64,000 nucleotides of DNA. Origin: Odoribacter sp. Its GTDB lineage: Bacteria; Bacteroidota; Bacteroidia; Bacteroidales; Prolixibacteraceae. Made by a program: the position numbers and the translations under genes. The notes below the pieces were generated by a model, which saw nothing but the letters and a program-made list of their open reading frames with translations, searched no databases and was not told the DNA's origin. Shown one piece after another: positions 48,451 to 59,000 of the stretch (the stretch's first letter is position 1; each line of letters opens with the position of its first letter). The stretch is from positions 62,001 through 126,000 of the forward strand of contig PNOH01000005.1 of NCBI GenBank assembly GCA_013824715.1, read 5' to 3'.

Positions 48451-49896
48451 TTGAAGAAACTTATCTACATATTACTGGTAGTATTTTCAATAGGCTATTT
48501 AATCTCATGTGAAGATGAGAAATATCTTTCTTCCTCCGATGTAAAACTTCTTTTTTCGGTGGATACGGTCATGTTCGACACTGTTTTTACCACCATCGGA
48601 TCAACCACTCAGCATCTTAAGATTTACAATCCATTCGATCAGAAAATCCTCATTTCTTCAATAAAACTGGCAAAGGGCGAAACATCAAATTTCAGGCTGA
48701 ATATTAATGGTGTTTCGGCTAACGAGGTTCAGAACCTGGAGATTGCGCCTTTCGATAGTATGTATATTTTCGTTGAGGTTACTATTGATCCAAGTGGTCA
48801 AAATCTTCCCTTAGTTGTTAAGGATTCAATTGAGTTCGTCACAAACTCAAATCCCCAACATGTTGATCTGTTGGCCTGGGGACAGGATTTTAAACTGATT
48901 AAACGACAGATATTAAAAACAACAACCTGGACTAATGATAAACCATACCTGGTATATAACTATGCTTATGTTGACAGTAATGCCACTTTAACCATTGAGC
49001 CGGGAACAAAAATTTATTTTCATAAGGATGCGGGTTTATATGTGAAGGGAAAAGTTTTAGCCAAAGGGACCATCAACAGTCCAATCTTATTTTATGGCGA
49101 CAGACTTGAAGATGTTTATGCCAATGTTCCTGATCAATGGAATGGTATTTTATTGTATTCAGGAAGTAAAAACAACGAATTTGCAAACGTTGAAATTAAA
49201 AATGCCAATATCGGGCTTCAGGTAGGAAATATTGAGAATGAGGGTTTTGCGACAGTGAAACTTACCAATACTAAAATTCAAAACATGGCTTATGCCGGAA
49301 TATTTGCCATGAAATCTGATATTGAGGCGAATAATTGTCTGGTAACTAATTGTGGTTTTTATGCCGTGGCTCTTCTTGTCGGAGGGAACTATGAATTCAA
49401 TCATTCAACAATAGCTAACTATTGGGGCGGTTATGGGTTTAAAGCCCGAAGTACGCCGGCTGTGTTAATTTCTAATATACTAAGTGTTTCAAAAGATAAA
49501 CCAAATTATATCGGTGATATTGTTAAAGCCGATTTTGGCAACTCCATTATCGCCGGAAATGCAATAGATGGGAATGAAATATTCCTAAAAGGAAATTCCG
49601 AAGCATTGCTAAACTACAAATTCGACCGCTGTATTTTGCAAGTTGCCGATACGTTTAAAACCACTAATACTGATCATTTTATTAATGTTTTGAGAGGGTT
49701 AGGTTCAGAGCCCAAATTTGTTGACCCGTACAAAAAGATGAATTTTGAACTGGATACACTAAGTCCTGCCATAGACGCTGCAAAAGTTGCGATCGGCAAG
49801 CTGTTTCCGTTCGATTTAAAAGGTCGCGATCGTTTCCTGGATAAAGGCCCGGATATCGGCGCTCTTGAACGTCAGGTAAAGAAAGCCTCAAAATAA
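48451..49896 (+). CDS. Beta-helix lipoprotein
   Basis: 481 residues from a TTG start, preceded by GGAG. A lipoprotein signal is seen (KKLIYILLVVFSIGYLISCE, with the cysteine as the lipid-bearing residue near 20). The middle (ATLTIEPGTKIYFHKDAGLY, FANVEIKNANIGLQVGNIEN, KMSDIEANNCLVTNC-like repeats) has the short repetitive strands of a right-handed parallel beta helix. The end (LSPAIDAAKVAIG, then DIGALERQ) is the choice-of-anchor/pectate-lyase-like closure. It is probably surface-exposed and carbohydrate-related. Followed after 98 bp by the EEP gene. Confidence 0.78.
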   Translation: MKKLIYILLVVFSIGYLISCEDEKYLSSSDVKLLFSVDTVMFDTVFTTIGSTTQHLKIYNPFDQKILISSIKLAKGETSNFRLNINGVSANEVQNLEIAPFDSMYIFVEVTIDPSGQNLPLVVKDSIEFVTNSNPQHVDLLAWGQDFKLIKRQILKTTTWTNDKPYLVYNYAYVDSNATLTIEPGTKIYFHKDAGLYVKGKVLAKGTINSPILFYGDRLEDVYANVPDQWNGILLYSGSKNNEFANVEIKNANIGLQVGNIENEGFATVKLTNTKIQNMAYAGIFAMKSDIEANNCLVTNCGFYAVALLVGGNYEFNHSTIANYWGGYGFKARSTPAVLISNILSVSKDKPNYIGDIVKADFGNSIIAGNAIDGNEIFLKGNSEALLNYKFDRCILQVADTFKTTNTDHFINVLRGLGSEPKFVDPYKKMNFELDTLSPAIDAAKVAIGKLFPFDLKGRDRFLDKGPDIGALERQVKKASK

Positions 49897-49994
49897 GCTA
49901 TGCCCTTCATTTTGCCCTGATTGGTTTTTTCATTACTTTCCCTTACTAAAATCAATATACTTCTTTGTCTGTTATTCTGAAGTTTTTCATAGAT

Positions 49995-51032
49995 ATGAAG
50001 CAGTTGTCAGTTCTTGGTTTTCTGCTGGTCTTGCTGATGGCTCATGAAAGTCAAAGTCAGGACAGATCAGTAAAAGATGAGTATTCGTTCATGTTCTATA
50101 ATGCCGAGAATTACTTTGATTGTGAAAATGATTCCTTGACAAATGATGACGAATTCACTTCTGAAGGGGCTAGAAGATGGAATAAGGGGAGATTACTGGA
50201 TAAGACCGACCGTTTGGCAAAAGTCATTATTGCATCTGGCAAATGGAATCCTCCATTGTTTGTCGGACTCTGCGAGATTGAAAACAGGAGAGTGCTTGAA
50301 TTACTGACGAAAAGCACAATCTTATCCAAATACAATTATAAAATTATTCAGAAGGATTCACCTGACGAAAGGGGAATCGATGTTGCCTTCATTTATCGCC
50401 CGGATTTATTCCGGCCTTTTGATTACCAGTCCATAAAAGTAGCAGATCGAACAGAACCAACATTCAAAACCAGGGAAATCCTTCAGGTTAGCGGAGTTTT
50501 GAATGGCTGTGATACCATCCATGTGTTTGTAAACCACTGGCCTTCGAGGTATGGCGGAATTATGGAAACGGTCAGGTTTCGTAAATTGGCGGCTGAAGCG
50601 CTCAAAAATGCAGTGGAAAACATGAAGATTAAATTCCCGGGAGCAAAAATTGTTTGTACCGGCGATTTTAATGATACACCCCGTGATGAAAGCCTGACTA
50701 AAGTATTTGAAGCGAAAGAAACTGATCATGCCGATCAATGGGGTGAGATGATAAACCTATCATCAGGATGGATGTCGGCGGCGGTACAAACCTTGAAGAA
50801 TCAGTATTCATGGGAGGTTTTTGATCAATGGATTGTTTCGGACAGTTTTCTGAGCGCCAATCGTTGCTTCAAATTTTTAAATGCTGAAATTATGAAAGCT
50901 TCCTTTTTACTTGAACCTGACCCCAAATTTGGTGGTGTAAAACCAAAACGCACTTACATCGGATTCAAATATCAGGAAGGCTTTTCTGATCATCTTCCTG
51001 TACTGATTCGGATTCAATTGCTGAATCACTGA
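49995..51032 (+). CDS. Endonuclease/exonuclease/phosphatase (EEP) family secreted protein
   Basis: 345 residues from the ATG at 49995, which gives a signal peptide ([19 protein letters not shown]). An upstream ATG at 49965 would add ten residues before it. EEP motifs are [28 protein letters not shown] (Glu), [27 protein letters not shown] and [11 protein letters not shown]. The family cuts nucleic acids or phosphodiesters; export suggests extracellular DNA degradation or similar. It overlaps the convergent CCA-type gene by 7 bp at the stop codons. Confidence 0.85.
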   Translation: MKQLSVLGFLLVLLMAHESQSQDRSVKDEYSFMFYNAENYFDCENDSLTNDDEFTSEGARRWNKGRLLDKTDRLAKVIIASGKWNPPLFVGLCEIENRRVLELLTKSTILSKYNYKIIQKDSPDERGIDVAFIYRPDLFRPFDYQSIKVADRTEPTFKTREILQVSGVLNGCDTIHVFVNHWPSRYGGIMETVRFRKLAAEALKNAVENMKIKFPGAKIVCTGDFNDTPRDESLTKVFEAKETDHADQWGEMINLSSGWMSAAVQTLKNQYSWEVFDQWIVSDSFLSANRCFKFLNAEIMKASFLLEPDPKFGGVKPKRTYIGFKYQEGFSDHLPVLIRIQLLNH

Positions 51033-52441
51033 TTATTAACATGGACTAAGCCAAGTTCCTTCGCCTTTTCCAGCATGAATTGATACGCCTGATCATGATC
51101 GTTTTGAATGATTCCATCAAGGATGGCTTCTTTTATTGCACTTTTAATCAAACCAATTTCTTTGCAAGGACTTAGTCCAAAAACTTCCATGATTGTTTCT
51201 CCGGTAACTGGAGGCTGAAAATTCCGGATATGATCCCTCTCTTCCAGATCTTTAAGTTTTTGGCGTACAAGCTGAAAATTGGCGTAGTATTTTTTTACTT
51301 TCTGCTGATTTTTGGAAGTAATGTCAGCCTCGCAAAGAGTCATCAAATCGTCAATGTCATCTCCTGCTTCGAAAAGCAATCTTCGAACAGCCGAATCAGT
51401 CACTTCCTCTTCTGAAAGTACAATTGGCCGCATATGAAGTTCTACCAGCTTCTGAACGTATTTCATCTTTTCATTCAGCGGAAACTTCATTCTTTTAAAC
51501 ATTGTAGGCACCATTTTGGCGCCGATGAAATTGTGGGAATGGAATGTCCAGCCCAATTGCGGCGAATACTTTTTTGTTGCCGGTTTGGCGATATCATGAA
51601 GTAAAGCGGACCAACGCAGCCATAAATTATCTGTGTTTGGTGCAATGCGGTCGAGTACCTCTAAAGTATGGTAAAAATTGTCTTTATGACCAATCCCATT
51701 CATTTCTTCCTGTCCTTTCATCCGGTATAATTCAGGAAAAATGATCTCCAATACACCTGTCTTTTCCAGCAGCTTAAATCCGATAGATGGTTTTGAAGAC
51801 AAAATTATTTTATTGAGTTCTTCCCCAATTCTTTCTTTCGAAATAATATGAATCCGGTCCTTGTTTTTTGCGATCGCAACAAGTGTTTTATGCTCAATGG
51901 TAAAACCCAGTTGGGTAGCAAAACGGATTGCCCTCATCATTCGCAGAGGATCATCAGAAAACGTAATTCCCGGTTCGAGTGGGGTACGGATAATCTGGTC
52001 TTCAATATCCTGAATTCCACCAAATGGATCAATCAGTTCGCCAAAACGATGGCCGTTCAGGCAGATGGCAAGTGCGTTGATTGTAAAATCTCTCCGGTTT
52101 TGGTCTTCCTCAAGTGTTCCGTCTTCTACAATGGGATTTCTGGAATCTTCCTGATACGATTCTTTGCGGGCGCCCACAAATTCTACCTCGAGCGATTGGT
52201 ACTTAAGCATGGCCGTACCATAAGTTTTAAACACGCTTACCTGAATGTTTGGCCCTAATTTTTTGGCTACCATTTCGGCTAATTGAATGCCGCTTCCAAT
52301 GGTTACTATATCAATGTCGGGCGATGGCCGGTTTAAGATCAGGTCCCTGACATAACCGCCAATTACATAAGTTTCCTGATTGAGATGGTCGGCTAGTGAA
52401 GATATTACAGAAAATATGTGGTGCTGCAAATGTTGCTTCAT
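51026..52441 (-). CDS. CCA tRNA nucleotidyltransferase / poly(A) polymerase family with HD domain
   Basis: 471 residues. [20 protein letters not shown] then DIVTIGSG is the class II nucleotidyltransferase head, with [20 protein letters not shown] and [15 protein letters not shown] in the fold. The C-terminal half contains an HD phosphohydrolase domain ([20 protein letters not shown]). This arrangement is the usual CCA-adding enzyme of Bacteroidota, fitting a genome whose tRNA-Val lacks encoded CCA. Cytoplasmic. No other such gene lies in the window. Confidence 0.87.
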   Translation of the reverse strand: MKQHLQHHIFSVISSLADHLNQETYVIGGYVRDLILNRPSPDIDIVTIGSGIQLAEMVAKKLGPNIQVSVFKTYGTAMLKYQSLEVEFVGARKESYQEDSRNPIVEDGTLEEDQNRRDFTINALAICLNGHRFGELIDPFGGIQDIEDQIIRTPLEPGITFSDDPLRMMRAIRFATQLGFTIEHKTLVAIAKNKDRIHIISKERIGEELNKIILSSKPSIGFKLLEKTGVLEIIFPELYRMKGQEEMNGIGHKDNFYHTLEVLDRIAPNTDNLWLRWSALLHDIAKPATKKYSPQLGWTFHSHNFIGAKMVPTMFKRMKFPLNEKMKYVQKLVELHMRPIVLSEEEVTDSAVRRLLFEAGDDIDDLMTLCEADITSKNQQKVKKYYANFQLVRQKLKDLEERDHIRNFQPPVTGETIMEVFGLSPCKEIGLIKSAIKEAILDGIIQNDHDQAYQFMLEKAKELGLVHVNNQ

Positions 52442-52568
52442 GAAAAAAATTCCGGAATGTGGATATTTAAATACTTATATATGACAATTTGTTTTCAGAT
52501 TGTGACAAAATTACAATTAATTGCAGTTTCAGGCTTCAATCGAACTTTTTTATTTGTTGGCACATGAA

Positions 52569-52602
52569 TTGATATCCATATATCAAAAAATGTATATATT
52601 TG
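52569..52602 (+). promoter_or_regulatory. Promoter of the thioredoxin gene
   Basis: TTG (52569-52571) and TATATTTG (52595-52602) are separated by 23 bases. The -7 element is 19 bases before the ATG at 52622, giving a very short leader. Confidence 0.55.
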
Positions 52603-52621
52603 TATAATTAAAATTTTAGCC

Positions 52622-52993
52622 ATGTTAGAACATTTAAATCAAGAGACATTCAAAGCGAAAGTATTCAATTTTGAACTCAATAAAGAATGGAAATACGAAG
52701 GGAAAGTTCCTTGTATGATTGACTTTTATGCCGATTGGTGTGGCCCATGCAAAATGGTTGCCCCTGTATTGGAAGAACTCCAGAAAGAATATGGGAATAA
52801 TCTTGTTATTTATAAGGTTAACACCGAAAATGAGCGCGAACTTTCGGCCATGTTCGGTATTCAAAGCATTCCTTCCTTACTGTTTGTCCCGATTGACGGT
52901 CAGCCACAAATGGCGATGGGCGCTTTGCCAAAATCAACATTTGAAAAAGCAATTGCTGATGTACTGAATGTACAGAAGCCGATAATCAATTAA
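52622..52993 (+). CDS. trxA: Thioredoxin
   Basis: 123 residues. The active site is in FYADWCGPCKMVAPVLEEL near residue 40, and the cis-proline is in GIQSIPSLLFVPI. No signal peptide, so it is cytoplasmic. It begins with LEHLNQETFKAKVFNFELNK, slightly longer at the N-terminus than E. coli thioredoxin. It overlaps the convergent murF by 4 bp at the stops. A clear promoter precedes it at 52569-52602. Confidence 0.9.
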   Translation: MLEHLNQETFKAKVFNFELNKEWKYEGKVPCMIDFYADWCGPCKMVAPVLEELQKEYGNNLVIYKVNTENERELSAMFGIQSIPSLLFVPIDGQPQMAMGALPKSTFEKAIADVLNVQKPIIN

Positions 52994-54282
52994 TTCAGTA
53001 AATCCAGAATTTTCTCGAGATGGATCCCTCTGGATCCTTTGATCAGAATAAATTTGTTTTCAATAGGTTGTGTTTTTAGGTAGTTAGAAAGAAGTTCGAC
53101 TTGTTCGAACTTCTTTTTTTCTGTCCGGTCTTTTGTACATTTAAAAAGTGGGCCAACAAGAAAAACATCTGAAAAATTCTGATCTTCAATATAATCAACA
53201 ATCTTTTGGTGCTCAGCTTCCGATGTTTCACCCAATTCGAGCATATCGCCCAGAATCAGGCATTTTTGAGCATTTTTAATATTTGTAAAGTTTTCGAGTG
53301 CCGCCATCATACTCGTTGGATTGGCATTATAAGCATCCATGATAATGGTGTTCTTGTCTGTTCTGATCAACTGAGAGCGGTTATTTGACGGATTATAAGC
53401 AGAAAGAGCTTCCTGAATTTTCAAAGGGTCAACCTCAAAATATTTACCAACACATGCGGCAGCCAGTATGTTCTCCATATTGTAATCGCCAACCAGTTTT
53501 GATTTTAGATAAAGCCAGCCGCTTTCAAATAGAGCCTTAACCACCAGATAGCTATCAGTACTTGCCAGCTCTCCGGCCAAATAATAATCGGTCGAATTTC
53601 CGTAGGTGACTTTGTCAACTCCTTTTGCTTGCTCAACCAGAAGCGGATTGTCAGCGTTAATAAAGCATTTCGCCTTTTTCGCTTTCAGAAAATGGTACAA
53701 TTCAGATTTTGTCCTGATTACTCCTTCGAATGAGCCAAAGCCTTCCAGGTGAGCTTTACCGATGTTGGTAATGATACCGTAATCAGGATTGGCAATTTGG
53801 CATAGTGCATTTATTTCTCCCTGATGGTTGGCTCCCATCTCAACGACCCCAATTTCGGTTTCTTTGGTCATTGATAAAAGAGTGAGAGGTACACCGATAT
53901 GATTGTTGAGGTTTCCCTGAGTGAAATTGACTTTGAATTTTTGAGAGAGAACAGCAGCTACAAGCTCTTTAGTCGTAGTTTTCCCATTTGTTCCGGTGAT
54001 AGCTAAAACTGGTAAACCTAGCTGATCGCGATGATAACGGGCTAATTGCTGAAGGTAGAGTAAAACATTGTCAACAACAATGAACCGATCGTTAGACGCA
54101 AATTCAGGTTCGTCAATTACTGCAAATGCTGCTCCTTTAACTAAAGCTTCACCGGCAAACGCATTACCATTAAAAGTTTCTCCCTTTAAAGCAAAGAAAA
54201 TACTGTTGACTGGAATATTTCTGGAGTCGGTTGTTATTACCGGATGAGCCAGAAAAATCGTGTATAAACTTCCGATGTTCAT
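52990..54282 (-). CDS. murF: UDP-N-acetylmuramoyl-tripeptide--D-alanyl-D-alanine ligase
   Basis: 430 residues. The ATP loop AITGTNGKTTTKELVAAVLS is near residue 93, and MGANHQGEINALCQIANPDY, VILGDMLELGETSEAEH-type and MDAYNANPTSMMAALENF mark MurF among Mur ligases. The enzyme adds D-Ala-D-Ala in cell-wall precursor synthesis. It lies downstream of gldJ on the same strand with a hairpin terminator between them (54300-54326). The gldJ-murF neighbourhood is a familiar one in Bacteroidota. Confidence 0.92.
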   Translation of the reverse strand: MNIGSLYTIFLAHPVITTDSRNIPVNSIFFALKGETFNGNAFAGEALVKGAAFAVIDEPEFASNDRFIVVDNVLLYLQQLARYHRDQLGLPVLAITGTNGKTTTKELVAAVLSQKFKVNFTQGNLNNHIGVPLTLLSMTKETEIGVVEMGANHQGEINALCQIANPDYGIITNIGKAHLEGFGSFEGVIRTKSELYHFLKAKKAKCFINADNPLLVEQAKGVDKVTYGNSTDYYLAGELASTDSYLVVKALFESGWLYLKSKLVGDYNMENILAAACVGKYFEVDPLKIQEALSAYNPSNNRSQLIRTDKNTIIMDAYNANPTSMMAALENFTNIKNAQKCLILGDMLELGETSEAEHQKIVDYIEDQNFSDVFLVGPLFKCTKDRTEKKKFEQVELLSNYLKTQPIENKFILIKGSRGIHLEKILDLLN

Positions 54283-54299
54283 TTTTACGTTAAAAAATA

Positions 54300-54326
54300 A
54301 AACCTCACTTTTTTAAAATGAGGTTT
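54300..54326 (-). terminator. Terminator between gldJ and murF
   Basis: AAACCTCA (54300-54307) and TGAGGTTT (54319-54326) form the stem, followed on the minus strand by a T-rich run (TTTTATTTTTT). It would reduce read-through from gldJ into murF. Confidence 0.7.
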
Positions 54327-54353
54327 CATATTATTATTTGCATTTTGAACTAA

Positions 54354-55805
54354 TTATAATCCATCAGGACTTCCGACACGGGTCATGGCACAACGGAATC
54401 CGAGATCGCTGGCTGATTCTGTTTCAGGTTTGTACCTGCGTGTTCCGGGAACTAACCAGTACGGACGATCTTTCCAGCTTCCTCCTTTGTAAATCCGTGC
54501 ATGATCAGAAACAAGTGAAGAGAATTGTCCTTCTTTGGTTGACTGGATGTACATGTTGTCGGTTTTTGTTTTGTCCTTCTGTGCATTCCAATCTTCGCCT
54601 TCAATAACCTGCGAACGGTAATCTCCATCATCGAAGTTTCTGTAATCAGCAATTGTATCTTTAACCAGTTCACCAAATTCATTACGGACCAGTTTGCCAT
54701 CAGTGTCAGTCCTGTATTTGGTAAATGTATTTCCACGGAATGGCTGAAATTCGGCTACATCGTTTGATGATTGCGGACGATATACGTCGCTTACCCATTC
54801 GTTAACATTGCCAGCCATACAGTACAAGCCGTAATCATTAGGTTCGTACGATGTAACAGGAGCTGTAATATCGGCATTGTCGTTTAAGGCGCCAGCCATG
54901 CCCATTAAGTCTCCACGGCCACGGGTAAAGTTAGCCAACATCTGACCTTTTGTTTTCTTATTATCATCGCGTAAATGTGATCCTTTCCAGGGATATAGTT
55001 TACGGTCGGTCAATAATTCATCTTCTGTATTTCCAACTAATCCTAAAGCTGCATATTCCCATTCAGCTTCGGTCGGCAGGCGGTAATTAGGTAGTAGCAA
55101 TCCATCTTCCCAGCGAATCCTTCTGGCTGTTCCTGCTGCGTCTTTCAAAGGGTTTTTCCCTTCAGTTCCCTGATACATTCCGGCAAGAAATGTTTCGGTT
55201 GTAAATACATTCTGGCCACTCTGGGTATTGTCTGAAACAATAATGCCTTTGTCTATGAGAATCTTTTCATTTACACGATCGGTTCTCCATTTGGAATAAG
55301 CATCAGCCTGTTTCCATGAAACACCAACTACCGGATATTCCCCGTATGCCGGATGCCGAAGATAATTGGTTATGTATGGTTCGTTATAGGCTAACTCTTC
55401 CCTCCAAACTAAAGTGTCGGGAAGTGCAACTTTGTATTTTTCAGGATTTGAAGGATAAACTCTTCTTACCCAGAATAAATATTCACGGTAATCAAGGTTT
55501 GAAACCTCAGTTTCATCCATGTAAAATGATGCAACGGTAACTCTTCTGGGAACATTATTCCAGTCGTACATCACATCCTGCTCAACGCGGCCCATGGTAA
55601 AAGTACCTCCCTGGATAAAAACCAAACCGGGTCCGGTTTCCTGTGCATAGTTTTCATCTGACAGAAAACCACCATTTTTGGGGTCGCCAAAATCCCATCC
55701 AGTTGAATGGGACGTGCCGGTACTGCCACCCGTGCCTTTTCCAAACAATCCGCATCCTGCCATCAATGCAGCAAGACCAAATAAAATTATGGATCTAAAT
55801 TTCAT
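54354..55805 (-). CDS. gldJ: GldJ-like gliding/type IX secretion lipoprotein (formylglycine-generating-enzyme fold)
   Basis: 483 residues. A lipoprotein signal ends at LAALMAGCGLFG (Cys near 18). The sulfatase-modifying (FGE/SUMF1) fold is seen from VFIQGGTFTMGRVEQDVMYD through YFMDETEVSNLDYREYLFW-like text, YRLPTEAEWEYAALG, YGLYCMAGNVNEWVSDVYRP and YKGGSWKDRPYWLVPG to DLGFRCAM. GldJ and GldK share this fold. The neighbourhood (murF on one side and divergent porU-porV on the other) favours GldJ. In Flavobacterium it is needed for gliding and T9SS function. It is divergent from porU with a 225 bp gap. Confidence 0.82.
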   Translation of the reverse strand: MKFRSIILFGLAALMAGCGLFGKGTGGSTGTSHSTGWDFGDPKNGGFLSDENYAQETGPGLVFIQGGTFTMGRVEQDVMYDWNNVPRRVTVASFYMDETEVSNLDYREYLFWVRRVYPSNPEKYKVALPDTLVWREELAYNEPYITNYLRHPAYGEYPVVGVSWKQADAYSKWRTDRVNEKILIDKGIIVSDNTQSGQNVFTTETFLAGMYQGTEGKNPLKDAAGTARRIRWEDGLLLPNYRLPTEAEWEYAALGLVGNTEDELLTDRKLYPWKGSHLRDDNKKTKGQMLANFTRGRGDLMGMAGALNDNADITAPVTSYEPNDYGLYCMAGNVNEWVSDVYRPQSSNDVAEFQPFRGNTFTKYRTDTDGKLVRNEFGELVKDTIADYRNFDDGDYRSQVIEGEDWNAQKDKTKTDNMYIQSTKEGQFSSLVSDHARIYKGGSWKDRPYWLVPGTRRYKPETESASDLGFRCAMTRVGSPDGL

Positions 55806-55839
55806 GTTTTTCTTCTTTTCCGTTATTTTAAAAGACTCA

Positions 55840-55847
55840 CAAATATA
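55840..55847 (-). promoter_or_regulatory. Possible -7 element of gldJ
   Basis: TATATTTG on the minus strand, 35 bases before the start codon. No -33 TTG at the expected spacing was found. Confidence 0.4.
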
Positions 55848-55915
55848 ACTAAATTGTTGAATTGATATTGTTCAGGTAATCAATCTTTTTTTTACAGATG
55901 TTTGATTCTGCTGTA

Positions 55916-55923
55916 TATCTTTG
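55916..55923 (+). promoter_or_regulatory. Possible -7 element of porU
   Basis: TATCTTTG on the plus strand, about 108 bases before the porU ATG. The nearest TTG (55902-55904) is only 11 bases upstream, so support is weak. Confidence 0.3.
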
Positions 55924-56030
55924 CTTCCACTGGCAGCATTTAGTAATAATTTTATTTACTTTGGAAACATAACATTATACTATTGGCATAAATAATCCGT
56001 TTACTCAGTACTGAAATTTATAACCCCAAA

Positions 56031-59000
56031 ATGTCAAGATTATTTTTTTTCTGTTTATTTTTTTTCTTAACATCAACCAGCAGGGCAGATGATTTTAAAA
56101 GAACAATCCATTGGTATAAGAATGAACAGATTGGCGGGGAAAATTTGAAGTCATTGCCAGAGTTTGAAGGCAGCATAACAACAAGTCAGACCGGGCTCCC
56201 GTATTGGTTTGAGAGCTTTGAACTGGGTGAAACAGAAATTGAAGTGGTTCTTAAAGATGTTGTTTTTGAGTTTAGTGATGATAGTTTATTTGATTCAAGC
56301 CTGATTACGGCAGACAATCTGCAATATTGGCAGGAAATTGGCTCATCTTCAGGAAAATCATTTTTGCGCTTGACGATCAATCCATTTATCCGAAGAGATA
56401 ACCGGATCGGGAAGTTGGTCGGGTTCACGGTTTCAATTCAGGAGAAACCTATGCTTTTAAAAGCAGCAAAAGCTTCCTATCCCTGGAAATCGTCTTCGGT
56501 ATTGGCAACCGGTAAATGGACAAAGATTAAAACCAAAACTAAAGGTATTTATAAAATCACTTTCGATCAGCTTAAATCGTGGGGATATCCGAATCCGGAT
56601 CAGGTTGCGGTGTATGGGAATGGAGGGTACATGTTGTCAACTCTTAACCGTGAATTGCCATTGGATGATTTGAATGCCTGTCCGATTTATAAAGGGAAAG
56701 ACAATTCGGGTAAGGATTGTATCTTTTTTTACTCGACAGGTTCAGTTAAATTCAATCAGGATGTTGAAACAGGTAGTTTAAATCATCAGCAGAATTATTA
56801 TGCTTCTGAGTCGTATTTTTATCTTACCGATTTAGGAAATGTAAAAACCATTGGTAAAGTTGCTGAAATAACTGAACCTGCCGGGCAACAAGTGTTTTCA
56901 TTCCCGAATTACACTTTTTCCGAAAAAGAATTGTCAAACCTGATTTCTTCCGGAAGCCAATGGTTTGGAGAACAGTTCAAACCGGGAGGATCAAACACGA
57001 TTAACCTGTTACTTGACGATCCTGACTTAACAAAACAAGCACGATTTTCAGTTTACGTTGCCGGGAGATCATCATCCGCCAGTAGCATGAATGTTTCGCT
57101 GAATGGGAAACCGGTCAAAGATATTTCTTTTCAAACAGTTGATGTTGGCGATCCAACCGTTTACTTTGCCGACGACCGGGTAGTGGAATTTACGGAACCC
57201 CTTCCTTCAAAAAATCTTCAGGTTAAGTTAACTTATAGCGCCTCCAACAGCTCGTCAGATGCCTGGCTCGATTATGTATCGATAAATTATCAGAGCCTTC
57301 TCAGTATCAATTCTGATGTGTATATCTTTAGAGGTAGGGGGGTAAACGGTCAAATTCAGGTATCAGAGTTTGTCCTGAATGGAGCCACATCGGCAACTAA
57401 AATTTTTGATGTTACCGATTTGAGTAACATATCCGAAATACCGGCAACTTATGCAAACAGTCAGTTGAAGTTTAAATCGAATTCTTCCCTTCTACGCGAA
57501 TATATTGCTTTTAATCCGGCAGGTACAATTCCGGCTCCGGAATTGGCAGGAGTTGTAGCCAACCAAAATCTACATGCCGGAGATTTGTCAGAGTTAATAA
57601 TCGTTTCACATCCGGCTTTATTGAATGCGGCCAACGATTTGGCCAATTTTCACCGGACAACCGATCAAATGTCGGTGCAGGTGATGACGCCGGAACTTAT
57701 TTACAACGAATTTTCAGGAGGGCTTCCCGATCCATCCGGATTTCGGAATTATTTCAGGATGTGTTACGACAGAGGGAAACAAAGTGGAAAAAACACCTTG
57801 AAATACATTTTGCTGATGGGTGACGGAACATACGACAACCGAAATATATTGGGTAAAAACCTGAATATGATCCCAACTTTTCAGTCGGATAATTCACTTT
57901 CGCCAACTGAATCGTTTGTTACCGACGATTTTTTTGTTATTCTGGATGAAAATGAAGGTGGTTATTCAGGTACAGTTGATTTGGGAATTGGCCGCTTACC
58001 TGCACGAACTCCTGATGAGGCCCGGATTGTTGTGGATAAAATCAGGAATTATCAAAAGCAGGAGGCAATGGGGAATTGGCGAAATGTGGTGACTTTCATA
58101 GGCGACGATGAAGATAACAGCACTCACATGGAGCAGGCTGAAAGTATGGCCAACTTTATAAATAAAACTTATCCTGCTTTTGTTACCGACAAAATTTATT
58201 TTGATGCTTACCGGCAGTTATCAACTTCGGGAGGCGAAAAATATCCCGATGTGACCACAGCCATCAACAACAGGGTGAAACAGGGCACTCTGGTTATGAA
58301 TTACACCGGACATGCCAACGAGAAAAATCTGGCAGATGAAAATGTCCTTGATATAGGAATTATTAATACATGGAGTAATTACAAACGATTACCGATTTTT
58401 GTGACTGCTACCTGTGAATTCAGCCGTTTCGATTCGAACGAAACATCGGCTGGAGAGCATATTCTTTTCAATCCGGCAGGAGGTGGAATTGGTTTGTTTT
58501 CTACAACACGGCTGGTTTATTCAGGCGCCAATTTTGTTTTGAACAGCAAATTTTTCAAATACATTTTTGAAAAAGACCAGTCAGGTAAAAACTTGCGTTT
58601 AGGCGATGTGATGCGCCTGGCAAAGGCTTCGGCCAATACCGGGATCAATCAGTTGAACTTTACTTTGCTGGCCGATCCTGCCTTACGGTTGGCCAATCCA
58701 AATCTGAAAGTTGAAACCACCAGCATCAACGGGAAAAATGTAGTAACCGGATTGGATACCATTCGGCCACTTTCGGTGGTCACAGTCAGAGGTTATGTTG
58801 CCAGCAATACAGGATCTAAGCTTAGTACTTTCAATGGCGAGATTATTCCAACGGTGTACGATAAAGCCATGCAGGTGAAGACTCTGGGAAATGCAGGTGA
58901 AGAACAAATGGATTATACTGTGCAGAATAATATCATTTATCGTGGTTTGGCCACGGTTAAAAATGGGGACTTCGAATTTTCGTTTTTCGTTCCGAAAGAT